A stretch of DNA of 64,000 nucleotides from Martinezella tropici (GCA_000799755.1 JUHI01000014.1:1-64000), one strand, 5' to 3'; counted from the first letter of the stretch, positions 53,900 through 62,929 are shown. Program-made: numbers and translations. Notes: generated by a model not told the origin, from the letters alone.

Positions 53900-54700
53900 T
53901 CAGTGCTTCAGAGCTCGCGTCGCAATAAAGCTGGGAACGTATCGCTCCAAAGCAAATCTGGGCGTCGGATGATACTCTTCAAAAAAGCCATCGATGACGA
54001 AGCCGGCCAATATTTGGCCGCCGATCTGAGTTTGAAGATCATGCCCGAAGATAAGAGGGGCGCTACGCTCTCGTTTGTTGGTCAGCTCTTCGGTATTCAA
54101 GTCAGCTATATCGGAATATGGGACCTTGTACCGAAGACGGATACAATCGTCACTCACGTCAGCTAGGCTTCTTGCCGCGACGAATAGTACGGGATTGAAG
54201 AAGCTGGCGAGAAGCACTCCGCCCTTACGAAGAACTCTGTAGCTTTCATTCCAAACAGATTGGATATCCGGTACATACTGATTTGATATCGGATGCAGAA
54301 TCAGGTCAAATGAGCCATCTGAAAAGATCGATAAGTCGCGCATATCACCCTGAACAATCTTTAATGTCAGGCCGTCTCTAACGGCAACCTCGGCATCCTT
54401 GGCAAGCTGTTTGCTGGACAGGTCGAAGACCGTCACCTTTGCACCGGCCGCCGCAAGAACCGGCGCTTGCTGTCCGCCGGCAGATGCAAGGCAAAGAATC
54501 TCCTTGCCTGCGACTTTGCCAAGCCAATCAGTTGCTAGAGGCGAGGGGGTCAGATGGACTTTCCAATCGCCACGGCGCGCGAAAGCAACGGTTTCAGTTG
54601 CGACGGGTTGGGACCAGGGCCCTTTGCGGTCTGCCTCCAGGTCCCAAGCTGTCTGATTATGCATAAGTACGTCATATTGGTCAGATGAATGATTACTCAT
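53900..54700 (-). CDS. class I SAM-dependent methyltransferase
   Basis: A 266-residue Rossmann-type methyltransferase. Motif I is ILCLASAGGQQAPVLAAAGAKVTVFDLSSKQL, motif II includes QGDMRDLSIFSDGSFDLILHP, and YRVLRKGGVLLASF is the typical post-core strand-helix. The substrate is unknown; the C-terminal half may set specificity. It is divergent from the AraC-family gene 201 bp away, which may regulate it. Confidence 0.87.
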   Translation of the reverse strand: MSNHSSDQYDVLMHNQTAWDLEADRKGPWSQPVATETVAFARRGDWKVHLTPSPLATDWLGKVAGKEILCLASAGGQQAPVLAAAGAKVTVFDLSSKQLAKDAEVAVRDGLTLKIVQGDMRDLSIFSDGSFDLILHPISNQYVPDIQSVWNESYRVLRKGGVLLASFFNPVLFVAARSLADVSDDCIRLRYKVPYSDIADLNTEELTNKRERSAPLIFGHDLQTQIGGQILAGFVIDGFFEEYHPTPRFALERYVPSFIATRALKH

Positions 54701-54901
54701 GGGGAGGGCCTTTCATCGATCGTGGAGATCATTGGAGGTCGGCAGCCAGTTGCCTGATGGGCATGTTTGCGCCCATTCATGACGCCGCGGATTTCAGTTG
54801 CAGCTTGATGAAGTTGCTGGTGCTGGGAATGTGAGGGTTACTTTAGCCGGCTGTGATGGTATAACTACCTTAAATTTGCCAAAATATACCGTGAAATCGC
54901 C

Positions 54902-55717
54902 ATGCGCCGACCCACCTTGACCCAAAATGCGATAGCGTCATTTCCTGACGATGAGATGGTGCTGGCTGTCGAATGGCACGAAGACGCAGCCCGCAAAACT
55001 TCTATGCATGCGCATGCGGCAGGCCAGATTATTGGAAGCCGGGAGGGGCTACTGTCTGTTCGAACGACATCGGGCTGGTGGATTGTCCCGAGGACCCATT
55101 CCATCTGGATGCCGCCCCATGTTCCTCATGCAGTTCATTCGCATGGGCCCTTCCGTGGGTGGAGTATCTATGTATCGCAGCGTCATTGCGAAGCGTTGCC
55201 AACCCTGCCGAAAACACTTTATGTCAGTTCTCTTCTGGAGGAGCTTGTGCGAAGAGCTGTGCGATGGGATAACTCAGCGCGCACACCGTCTCAGCGTCAT
55301 CTCGCGCAGGTCATTGTCGATGAAATTGCGGAGCTTCGGGAGGATCCTCTTGGCTTGCCGAACCCGAGCAGCGGCCCTATCAGCCGTGTCACGGATCAAA
55401 TATTGGCGAATTTGTCTGACGATCGTTCGATCAATGAGTTGGCGGCCTTGGGAGGTCTGAGTGCGCGGACCCTGGCGCGTCTGTTCACGCGGGAGACGGG
55501 AATGGGGATGGTTGCGTGGCGTCAGCGCGCGAAGGTCTTAAGTGCGATAGCAATGTTAGCGGACGGCGCTCCAGTCACGATGATTGCGTTGGACCTCGGC
55601 TATGACAATGTCAGTGCCTTCATCGCGATGTTTCGCAGGGTGATGGGCGTGACACCGGGTCAATATCAGAGCAGCGGTGGGCTTCACGAGATGCGTGGTC
55701 GGAAAAGCGGGTTCTAG
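54902..55717 (+). CDS. AraC family transcriptional regulator
   Basis: A 271-residue regulator. The N-terminal half is a cupin-type sensing domain with histidines in MHAHAAGQIIG and PPHVPHAVHSHG. The C-terminal AraC domain carries two helix-turn-helix units, RSINELAALGGLSARTLARLFTRETG and VTMIALDLGYDNVSAFIAMFRRVMGVTPGQY. The start at 54902 follows an AT-rich promoter region. It is divergent from the methyltransferase gene, a likely target. The MBL relic lies immediately downstream on the opposite strand. Confidence 0.9.
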   Translation: MRRPTLTQNAIASFPDDEMVLAVEWHEDAARKTSMHAHAAGQIIGSREGLLSVRTTSGWWIVPRTHSIWMPPHVPHAVHSHGPFRGWSIYVSQRHCEALPTLPKTLYVSSLLEELVRRAVRWDNSARTPSQRHLAQVIVDEIAELREDPLGLPNPSSGPISRVTDQILANLSDDRSINELAALGGLSARTLARLFTRETGMGMVAWRQRAKVLSAIAMLADGAPVTMIALDLGYDNVSAFIAMFRRVMGVTPGQYQSSGGLHEMRGRKSGF

Positions 55718-55728
55718 GCTCGAATCTC

Positions 55729-56132
55729 ATCAAGAGCAGATGCTCCAAAAGCTGAGAGGCCGGTTGGTATCGGACTTTGTTAAGATGACGGTGGGCGTTG
55801 CTGATCCATCCAGGCTTCGCCGGCTCGAGAGCATAACGCCGGTCCTCCGATACCGCGATTGCTACAAGGTTTTTCGCTGGCTCGTGCAGTCGCGCGCGCA
55901 TTTTCTCTCCGTGCAACGGCCGGCGATGACCCGTCATAATGATCTCAGACTCCAAATCTTCCAGTAGCCACACCGATTTCTCGACCTCGTCCCAGTTGGG
56001 CGTCAGATAGCGCGGCGGTCCATGCATTTCAGGTCTTTGTGTGATAATTCCGTAGACTGACCCCTGACCAATGGTGACCATTGCTTCGCCGGCTATCAGA
56101 GGGACACCGTTTGTATATGGGTCAGAATGCGG
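55729..56132 (-). pseudogene. MBL-fold hydrolase relic (C-terminal part)
   Basis: An open minus-strand frame reads NGVPLIAGEAMVTIGQGSVY, TQRPEMHGPPRYLTPNWDE, LESEIIMTGHRRPLHGEKM and AVSEDRRYA. These match the C-terminal third of MBL-fold hydrolases, including the final metal histidine in TGHRRP. The HxHxDH-bearing N-terminal part is missing: a stop closes the frame just upstream of 56132. Past RRYALEPA the family resemblance fades and the frame runs into the AraC gene. It is a decayed fragment. Confidence 0.65.
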
Positions 56133-56854
56133 ACATCATGCTTTAACCGTCTACAGATCGACCGCAATCCGACGGCTGGCATCGAAGCGGACGGTACTGC
56201 ACTTTATATGGACCGGATGACACCGTGCTCGCGCTGGTCGGTCTTGAACGGTACCGCACCCGAGTGGCACTAATTCCCAAACGCTATTTTATCCTGGGAG
56301 CGCTTGTGCTTGCGCCTTAATTGTCCTTCTGCTCGCGCATGGATTTTGTGCGCCAACCGGGTGACCTGCTTTCTCGGGTTCGACGCTGTCGCCCACGTCG
56401 AAGGTGGTTGCCCCCTCGGGATAGTCGCCGCTCAAGGCACGGATACGATCAGTTACGTGTCGAACCCGAGCGCCCCTGTCGATCAGGATCAGGGTTCCGG
56501 CCTACCGCGGGGCAGTTATACCTCTACGGGTTGGGACGTGATCATCAAACAGTTGAATCAGGCTCAACCTCCTCTGAGGCCGCCGACGCTCTCGAAAAAG
56601 CTGGCGCTGCCGCCACCGATCCAGAGTGGGTGGATGGCGCTTGCCTCCGACATGATATCCGTCAGCGCTCAATCGCAAGGCATGCGAAGCCAGGACGAGG
56701 CAGTCAAAGGAGCCATGGCGCAGTGACGAGCCAAGAGAGGAAAGGCATGTCGGATCATTACATCGCAGTATCCGGCCTCTGTTCCCGCCGCTGGCGTGCA
56801 ATAGATGGCCGATAACGAGCAGCACCTGCTTCCCGCAAACCCTAAGAGGTGTCA
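56133..56854. other. decayed stretch with short frames
   Basis: No intact gene is recognised. A plus-strand frame ending near 56320 encodes LYGPDDTVLALVGLERYRTRVA then RYFILGALVLA, which resembles the end of a small membrane protein; a related hydrophobic run LIVLLLAHGF continues in another frame, suggesting a broken gene. A 140-residue frame (56304-56726) and a 21-residue ORF at 56748-56813 with AGAGAGGAAAGG upstream are possible but unsupported. Confidence 0.35.
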
Positions 56855-57370
56855 ATGCATTTCGTCGTTAGAAGTATAGCCGTCATGTGCGTGGCTTCTC
56901 TGTTCGCGGGGTGCACCACCGCGGGTCCGAGGAACACCGGAGCACAGGCCGCGAATGCAAGTGGCAGCCCTAATTCTGCGGCCATAGCGGGTATAACGGA
57001 GACTGACCGAAAGATGGTCGCTGCGGGCCTCGATCCGCCCGAAATCCTGAAGTACGACGCAGAGATTGCCGAGATGATTCCGGAGGGCGAGGATATTATC
57101 GCCAAAGGCGATAAGGTGCGTGGTACGGCATGGAAGAAAAAGTACAACGCCGTTATGAAGGCACGATACAATTCGATTCAACGGTTTTCTGCGAATTCAA
57201 TCGCGGCAGCTCATGCCATAACGAACACTTTTGGTGGCATAGGTCGACCAGTTGATCAGTCTCCAGGGCCAGCTCAATCGGACTCGCGGGACCCCAATCT
57301 TCCTGATGGGTTCAGCGATTGGTGCCAAAATCCCGCCGACCCTACCCAGTTGGTGCCCTGTAATCATTAG
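56855..57370 (+). CDS. putative lipoprotein of unknown function
   Basis: A 171-residue protein. The ATG at 56855 has AGAGG about 6 bases upstream. The signal peptide ends in a lipobox (LFAGC), followed by a serine/alanine-rich linker. The body has charged helical segments (DPPEILKYDAEIAEMIPEGEDIIAKGDKVRG) and ends with WCQNPADPTQLVPCNH, a possible disulfide pair. I do not recognise the family. It would be anchored in the cell envelope, in an isolated position with low-complexity surroundings. Confidence 0.6.
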   Translation: MHFVVRSIAVMCVASLFAGCTTAGPRNTGAQAANASGSPNSAAIAGITETDRKMVAAGLDPPEILKYDAEIAEMIPEGEDIIAKGDKVRGTAWKKKYNAVMKARYNSIQRFSANSIAAAHAITNTFGGIGRPVDQSPGPAQSDSRDPNLPDGFSDWCQNPADPTQLVPCNH

Positions 57371-57647
57371 GGCTCGTCGCCTGCGGCAGAGTGCGGCGTC
57401 ATTACGTCGGCTTGCGACAAACAGTGCATGCAAGCCGGCAATCCAACTTACATAGAGCGTAATCCTGTCACCAGGGTCGCGGCCAGCACGATCGTCGCAA
57501 TGGTTCCGCAGTGATGTTGAAAGAAATATCGATCACAGAAATGGCCAACGTCCGTCATGCCGGATCCGCCCGAGGTGCGCGAGGAACTGTTCATGCTATG
57601 ACAAGAGCGTCGGAAGTATTGCGCTATGAATACAGAATGGAGAGACG

Positions 57648-58439
57648 ATGACGATATTTGGTAAGCTCGCAGCGGTAGTGCTGACCGTGTCAGCGATGAC
57701 CACACCTGTCATGGCCGGCCCGGCAAAAACAATTGCTTCGCTCGATCTGTCGAAGCCGTTCGCAACGCCTTCGCCGTGGCGCTTCGTCGCCACGCAGGAG
57801 CCGCCAGTGAACGACACACCTTCCGGCGATATGGAGGACGGGCTCATCACACTGTGCCTCAGTAAAGATGACGGCCGAACTTGCCTACCTCAGCTTGATA
57901 TGCTCCTGTTACCGCCCGGCGGTGATGCCAAGAGCGATTTCGTTCAGCCGCACTATATCGGAACGCCGACCCTCGTACATCCAGCAGACGGTGTCGTGCT
58001 GCTCCGCCTCGACGTGAGCAGCTTGTATGCGGCGAACGGAGACCAGCTGCGTGCCATGGCGTTGTTCGGTTACGATCGCACCCGTGACGTCTTCGTGCCT
58101 GCTTACCGATCTGTGGTCGGGCACAATAATAACCAAGAGATTCGCTACGTCGACACAGGGCCGCTTCGGGGCTACGTCATCTCCGTCGAGCCAACCCAAA
58201 ACGCGCCCTTTGGCTATTGGGTGACCGTGAGCCAACTCACGGGCGCCACCTACCGGGATGTGCTGCACTTTCGCAGCGCGACGCGTTATGGCGACAACAA
58301 TCAGCTTGCCGTCATCGATGCGGAGATGCCGAACATCCAGCAGCGCCTCGGGCTGTGGCATCCGGGCCAGCCTCTACCGCTGCCGGCCAAAGGCTGTGCC
58401 CGGCCACATATGGCGAAGGGGGCGCTATGGTGTTCTTGA
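57648..58439 (+). CDS. secreted protein of unknown function
   Basis: A 263-residue protein with a clear signal peptide (MTIFGKLAAVVLTVSAMTTPVMAGPAK). GAGAGACG precedes the ATG. The mature part looks like a beta-rich domain (VHPADGVVLLRLDVSSLY, RGYVISVEPTQNAPFGYWVTVSQLTG, TYRDVLHFRSATRYGDNNQLAVIDAEMPNI) with paired cysteines near the start (CLSKDDGRTC) and end (GCARPHMAKGALWCS). No family was recognised. It follows the lipoprotein gene by 277 bp on the same strand, and a MITE copy lies 41 bp downstream. Confidence 0.65.
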   Translation: MTIFGKLAAVVLTVSAMTTPVMAGPAKTIASLDLSKPFATPSPWRFVATQEPPVNDTPSGDMEDGLITLCLSKDDGRTCLPQLDMLLLPPGGDAKSDFVQPHYIGTPTLVHPADGVVLLRLDVSSLYAANGDQLRAMALFGYDRTRDVFVPAYRSVVGHNNNQEIRYVDTGPLRGYVISVEPTQNAPFGYWVTVSQLTGATYRDVLHFRSATRYGDNNQLAVIDAEMPNIQQRLGLWHPGQPLPLPAKGCARPHMAKGALWCS

Positions 58440-58480
58440 CGCGGTGCGCGGTCAACCGAGGTGTCGTTCTGATCACCGGC

Positions 58481-58572
58481 TGTGAATCGGCGTCGCCGAA
58501 TGACCCCACTCATCTTTGAAATATCAACTGCTTGTCACGCCGATTAGCTCCTAATCATCGCGCCGATTCACA
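58481..58572. mobile_element. 92-bp MITE-like element, copy 2
   Basis: Begins TGTGAATCGGCG and ends CGCCGATTCACA, perfect 12-bp terminal inverted repeats. It is the best-preserved of the three copies (84/92 to the 42057 copy). It lies 41 bp past the secreted-protein stop. Flanks ACCGGC and AACTGC show no target duplication. Confidence 0.78.
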
Positions 58573-58872
58573 AACTGCCATTCGGCAGACGCCTCGTCAG
58601 ATTAGTTGCGCTGCAGTTGCTGCAAGGGTGATAGTAGCTTGTCTTCTCAGTCACGTCCGTAGCTCGATATCATACGAGCGTCTTGCTGATTGAAATAATA
58701 TAACCCGACGACAGACGCTGCCGAGGCCGCGAAAGAAGCAGGCGCAGCCTCGGAGGAAAACGAAACATCTGGAATAAAAATAGCTATTCATACTGGATGG
58801 CAGCGAGAGCTGGCGACAGCGCTTTATTCGGCTCAATGCCGCGGCCCATGTATCTCAAGAACGGCCGGGGCG
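58573..58872. other. intergenic stretch without a recognised gene
   Basis: About 300 bp, AT-rich, between MITE copy 2 and the 3' end of the SRPBCC membrane protein gene. No convincing frame or terminator was seen. Confidence 0.4.
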
Positions 58873-59859
58873 TCATGCCGCGCCGGCAATTTTCTCGGAT
58901 CGATCACGGATGACCTTTAATACAACGCTATGGAAATCGTTCAGGAACACTTTCCCCCAAAAATCGCAGTAAATGTTGATTGGCGTTGCAATTCGATAAC
59001 GCGTCGTCAAGGTGAGACGCGTTCTGCCGCCCGGGAGCGGCTGGAGATCGTAGGCGCCGCCCGTCAGTTTGAGATAGGCACTGTCGACTTTGATGTGCGC
59101 TTCCACTGCGGCGGGGATGGCGTCGGGAGCGAAGTGGAACTTCCAGGCAAGTGAACGATTCTCGTCCCAATGCGTGATGATTTCCTGAAACCTGATGCCT
59201 CGTGTCCATTGCAATTGGCGCACCCCGTCGACGCCGCGGCTGTCCAATCGTGCGTCCACAGGCTGTGGTAGACCAAGCAAGTTATGAGAGAACGTCCATG
59301 ACAGCTCCTCCGGCCGAACATTCGGGATTTCTATCGTCTGATTCCATACGAGATCGGGTGGCGCAGCAATATCAATCGTCGTCGTGACCGAGCCTTCATG
59401 CGGTTCATAGGAGATATGCGGCTCCATCGGTAGAACGATCAAAGGCAAAGCGATAACCAAAGTCGATGAGCGCCGGGAACGGAAGAAACGGATGGTGACC
59501 AGCGTCAAGGCCGATCCGAGTGCCGAAAAGCCCATGAAAAAAGGAGCTGCCATCACCACGCACATGCCAGCTTCATTAAAGAAGATTATGGTGAGGACGA
59601 TAAGAATGGCAATAATCATCCAGATTACACGGACATGATGCCAAAGCTTGCTTTTGGCACGTGGATCTAAAATGCATGATCCCACGCTTGCGATCGCCAT
59701 TGGCATGAATATCAGCCCCGCAAAAAAGGGCAGGGCATCCCAGTAGTCCGACGCCCAGATCACAATATAGAGCAACAGGCCGTATACCAGCGCCGCAAGC
59801 GTTGCGGCGAGCAGCCTTTCAACTGCTGCCGGGTGCGGACTTTTCGATGACATCGTCAT
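58873..59859 (-). CDS. membrane protein with SRPBCC (polyketide cyclase-like) domain
   Basis: About 328 residues from the ATG at 59859 (a GTG at 59880 or an ATG at 59853 are alternatives; no start has a strong ribosome site). The N-terminal half has four or so hydrophobic segments (LLAATLAALVYGLLLYIVIWAS, VIWMIIAILIVLTIIFF, VVMAAPFFMGFSALGSALTLV, VIALPLIVLPM). From about residue 160 a START/SRPBCC domain begins: TTTIDIAAPPDLVWNQTIEIPNV, ending in GGRTRLTLTTRYRI and FHSVVLKVIRDRSEK. Such domains bind lipids or hydrophobic ligands. Function is unknown; homologues with this layout occur in several proteobacteria. Confidence 0.75.
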   Translation of the reverse strand: MTMSSKSPHPAAVERLLAATLAALVYGLLLYIVIWASDYWDALPFFAGLIFMPMAIASVGSCILDPRAKSKLWHHVRVIWMIIAILIVLTIIFFNEAGMCVVMAAPFFMGFSALGSALTLVTIRFFRSRRSSTLVIALPLIVLPMEPHISYEPHEGSVTTTIDIAAPPDLVWNQTIEIPNVRPEELSWTFSHNLLGLPQPVDARLDSRGVDGVRQLQWTRGIRFQEIITHWDENRSLAWKFHFAPDAIPAAVEAHIKVDSAYLKLTGGAYDLQPLPGGRTRLTLTTRYRIATPINIYCDFWGKVFLNDFHSVVLKVIRDRSEKIAGAA

Positions 59860-59880
59860 GTGGGAACCGTTCAACTTCAC

Positions 59881-60227
59881 GAATAGCCAGACTAGGAGGA
59901 CGGGACGTTATCTCTATTGACCTGACGAGGCCTGCGCTGACCGGCTGCAATTATTGATTTGGGCTTGTTTGTCCACAGGAGTCGCAGATGGGGCAGAGTT
60001 CGTGGATCCCGTTAGCCTCCCATCGGAGAAGCCCCCTCTTCGATCTTCTTGAGAGCATCGAGGATCGTACGCGCCGCTCCATTGTGATTCCGCGCCGCGA
60101 CGGAACCCCTACAGCATGAGGAATTACAAACAGTTATTATGCGTCTCGTTGTCATGACCCCTTGCCGATTTACATCTCTGGTCCGGCACGCTGGACTATG
60201 GCCACGCCAGCTAAACGAGCCGGTCGC
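59881..60227. other. intergenic stretch without a recognised gene
   Basis: Left part of the gap between the SRPBCC gene and MITE copy 3. A minus-strand 82-codon frame (60012-60260) runs into the MITE and matches nothing; it is not called. Confidence 0.4.
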
Positions 60228-60319
60228 TGTGAATCGGCGTCGCCAAATGACTCCACCCATCTTTGAAATGTCAATTGTTTGTCACGCCGATTGGCTCTTA
60301 ATCACCGCGTTAATTCACC
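60228..60319. mobile_element. 92-bp MITE-like element, copy 3 (diverged)
   Basis: Begins TGTGAATCGGCG like copy 2, keeps CATCTTTGAAAT and GTCACGCCGATT inside, and has the same 92-bp length. Its right end has decayed to TTAATTCACC. It is the most diverged of the three and so probably the oldest. Confidence 0.7.
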
Positions 60320-60485
60320 GCTTAGCGCTAATGTGTATCAGCAACGGCGGCAACATGATGCGCCACGTCAGCGACCAGCGAAGGCATCAATTTAGCGTCT
60401 GTCCTCGTCATGGATCGCTTTCCATGTGTGCAAAAGCCGCTAAAACTTAAGAGCGGTATCAGAAAAGAAATCAGCGAGAGGATGC

Positions 60486-60755
60486 ATGGCTTTCAAAATT
60501 CTCACGATTGCCCTTCTGTGTATCGCCGTCATAATTCTGGCAGCGCTATATCTAATGTTCCAACAACCTCGCCAGTCCTATCGGGTATCATCGCCATCTC
60601 CTCTATCGCGAGAAGCTGCAGTTGGTCGCGTTGTTATCAACGCGGCCCAACGCGATCCGGCACTGGCGGCGTTGATGCGTTCAGCCCTTCAAGCCGCGCC
60701 AGAGGAGGACCGCGCTCTAGCTGCCGACCTCATAGTAGCGCTGCCGAAGCAATAA
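60486..60755 (+). CDS. small membrane-anchored protein of unknown function
   Basis: An 89-residue protein. GAGAGGATGC directly before the ATG is a good ribosome site. Residues about 4-24 (KILTIALLCIAVIILAALYLMF) form one membrane helix; the rest is a short soluble tail rich in alanine and charged residues. No family was recognised. It stands alone between MITE copy 3 and a 440-bp gap. Confidence 0.5.
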   Translation: MAFKILTIALLCIAVIILAALYLMFQQPRQSYRVSSPSPLSREAAVGRVVINAAQRDPALAALMRSALQAAPEEDRALAADLIVALPKQ

Positions 60756-61198
60756 CTCTTAGATTGATTATTCTACTTCACGCAATCCAAAGTTATGAAG
60801 CGCCGAAAAGGCAGGGTCATTCGCTGTAGAGAGCAAGTATGTGGCTTGGGCAACAGGTTCATCTACTTCTGATATCGCATCAGCGGTGAGAAAATATGTT
60901 ACCAGCACAAGCATTTAGCTTCCCGCAGCGCCAGCCAAAGGTTCAACGGTGGTTCGAGTCCGTCAAGGGGTTTCATTGTGACTTCCGCGCTCTACTTTGG
61001 AAAGATTGCCGTGCTCGTTCTCAGGAGCTGGGCCGGGTCTTGTGTAAGTCCTCACGAGCGGTAATCGACGTGGCTCGGGCCGGCGAGGGTTTCTTATTGA
61101 CCTGTTCATCGGGTTGGAATCCCAACTTTCTGTGAGAGCCGCGCGCAACCATGATCGAAACAGCACGCCTTACGAAAGGCAGTCGCAGGAGGCCGCGG
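60756..61198. other. intergenic stretch without a recognised gene
   Basis: About 440 bp with only short, unsupported frames. A T-arm-like string (GGTTCGAGTCC near 60951-60961) does not extend to a tRNA fold. It lies at the 3' end of the LysR gene. Confidence 0.4.
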
Positions 61199-62053
61199 CT
61201 AGGAGATCACAGTAGAGCGGATCGCCGCCGCAAGCGTCTTGAGCGAACCGCGTGCTGGTCGATCAGTCACGGCCGAATAAAGCATCACATCGCGCGACGG
61301 CAGCGATGGCAATCCAAGCTGGGAGCCGACGTCCACCGTTCCGATTGGCGCCACGCGCCGGCCGAGTGGCGCAACTGCTAGACCAGCCGCAACTGCAGCA
61401 CCAATGGTCGGAATGCCACCGCCGACGAACGCTTCAGTCCAAGAAATTCCGGCCGCGTCGAGTGCTGCCGTTGCCATGCTGCGCACACTGCATGGTTCAG
61501 CCTGTGTAGCGAGGCGGAGCGGTTCGCCGGAGTGGTGCTCAAAATCTGGTGCAGCCATCCAGCCAAATGTCTCTTCAAGGATGATCTCACCGTCGCGGCG
61601 GCGATTGTCGCGAAGTAGCACGATCGCCGCATCGAGCACACCGCGATCGAAATCATCGAGAATCTCCCGCGACATCGAGACTCGCATTTCCATGACCAGT
61701 CCAGGCTCGGCGCGGCTCATGCGCTTCAGCAAGCTCGGCAATTCGGCTCCGACGACATGGTGGCTTATCCCCACAACCAATCGGCGCGGCTTGATTGCGA
61801 AAGAGCCAACCGCGCCTTGATGTGCGGCTACCAGCGCCCGCGCCGGTCCGAGGAAGGTGGCACCGTCCGCTGATAACCGTACCATACGTGGTGTGCGTTC
61901 AAGCAGCCTGCGACCGAGCCTATCCTCAAGCCGTTTGATTTTTAGGCTCATCATGGACTGCGTACTCTCCATCGCCTCGGCCGCGCGGGTGAAGCTCTTG
62001 AGATCGGCCACCAACACGAATGCCTGCACTGCCTCTATATCGAGTGCCTTCAT
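61199..62053 (-). CDS. LysR family transcriptional regulator
   Basis: A 284-residue LysR-type protein from the ATG at 62053 (a GTG two codons earlier is possible). The N-terminal helix-turn-helix is VQAFVLVADLKSFTRAAEAMESTQSMMSLKIKRLEDRLGRRLLER. A periplasmic-binding-like effector domain follows, with GGGIPTIGAAVAAGLAVAPLG near the C-terminus. It is divergent from the haloacid dehalogenase gene, and the gap between them holds a T-N11-A palindrome. It probably activates that gene. Confidence 0.92.
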   Translation of the reverse strand: MKALDIEAVQAFVLVADLKSFTRAAEAMESTQSMMSLKIKRLEDRLGRRLLERTPRMVRLSADGATFLGPARALVAAHQGAVGSFAIKPRRLVVGISHHVVGAELPSLLKRMSRAEPGLVMEMRVSMSREILDDFDRGVLDAAIVLLRDNRRRDGEIILEETFGWMAAPDFEHHSGEPLRLATQAEPCSVRSMATAALDAAGISWTEAFVGGGIPTIGAAVAAGLAVAPLGRRVAPIGTVDVGSQLGLPSLPSRDVMLYSAVTDRPARGSLKTLAAAIRSTVIS

Positions 62054-62074
62054 ACTCACACCATTGGAATTCCG

Positions 62075-62087
62075 TATTTCTGAAATA
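62075..62087. promoter_or_regulatory. candidate LysR binding site (T-N11-A)
   Basis: TATTTCTGAAATA is a perfect 13-bp palindrome with the T-N11-A layout of LysR boxes, 21 bp upstream of the LysR start and 125 bp upstream of the divergent dehalogenase gene. Confidence 0.5.
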
Positions 62088-62212
62088 TAATGTCATGTCA
62101 TTTTCGAATGATCAATCTGTCGTTATCGTGAAATCACTATGGCGGACGGGCGGCAGGTGCCGGTTGTTCATGTCTCGTTCCGGCATCCTTGCCGTTTAGA
62201 AAGGCCACCAGC

Positions 62213-62929
62213 ATGACCAAGCCTCGCGCGCTTCTCTTTGATACGTTCGGCACCATCGTGGATTGGCGCACGAGCCTGATCGACGAACTGACGGCATTCG
62301 GCCTTGAGCGAGGCGTCGACGCCGACTGGACTGGACTGGTCGATGCTTGGCGCGGAAACTACGTGTCGTCGATGGATGAGGTCCGAAAGGGGCTGCGCCC
62401 GTGGACGAAGCTCGATGATTTGCATCGTGCAACGCTGGACAAGCTCGTGGCGGCGTTGGACATCAGCGGCCTATCGGAAGGCGACCTCCGCCACATCAAC
62501 AAAGGCTGGCATCGTCTCCGTCCGTGGCCCGATTCCGTATCGGGGCTAACTCGACTCAAGCAGCACTTCATCATCGCGCCGCTATCGAACGGCAACGTAT
62601 CCCTGCTGCTCAACATGGCGAAGCACGCAGGACTTCCCTGGGACATGATCTTCGGTTCGGACCTGTTTCATTATTTCAAACCCGACCGCGAGACTTATCT
62701 TGGCGCATGCGAATTGCTTGACCTAGAGCCGGGTCAGGTCATGCTCTGCGCGGCCCACAATAGCGATTTGCGTATGGCCGCGTCCCTCGGCTTGCGAACG
62801 GCCTTTATCGCGCGACCGACGGAATATGGACCACATCAGAACCAGGATTTCGAGGCCGACGGCGCCTGGGATTTCATCGTGACCAGCGTTGAGAGCTTGG
62901 CGGATCAACTGACCGAAGGGTTTCGGTGA
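62213..62929 (+). CDS. haloacid dehalogenase type II (HAD superfamily)
   Basis: A 238-residue HAD hydrolase of the L-2-haloacid dehalogenase group. The nucleophile is D10 in LLFDTFGTIVDWR; the family residues in LSNGNVSLLLNMAKHAGLPWD, the lysine in FHYFKPDRETYL and the acidic-like segment CAAHNSDLRMAASLGLRTAFI are present. AAAGG lies upstream of the ATG at 62213. The enzyme hydrolyses 2-haloacids to 2-hydroxyacids, although some relatives act on other substrates. It is divergent from the LysR regulator. Confidence 0.88.
   Translation: MTKPRALLFDTFGTIVDWRTSLIDELTAFGLERGVDADWTGLVDAWRGNYVSSMDEVRKGLRPWTKLDDLHRATLDKLVAALDISGLSEGDLRHINKGWHRLRPWPDSVSGLTRLKQHFIIAPLSNGNVSLLLNMAKHAGLPWDMIFGSDLFHYFKPDRETYLGACELLDLEPGQVMLCAAHNSDLRMAASLGLRTAFIARPTEYGPHQNQDFEADGAWDFIVTSVESLADQLTEGFR

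Noticed and set aside
56304..56726. 140-residue plus-strand frame with ordinary amino-acid mix
   Set aside because: It starts without a ribosome site in visibly decayed DNA and resembles no family; noted only as a possibility.
60935..60985. tRNA-like T-arm string GGTTCGAGTCC
   Set aside because: No matching acceptor, D or anticodon arm could be found around it, and the stem needs wobble pairs.
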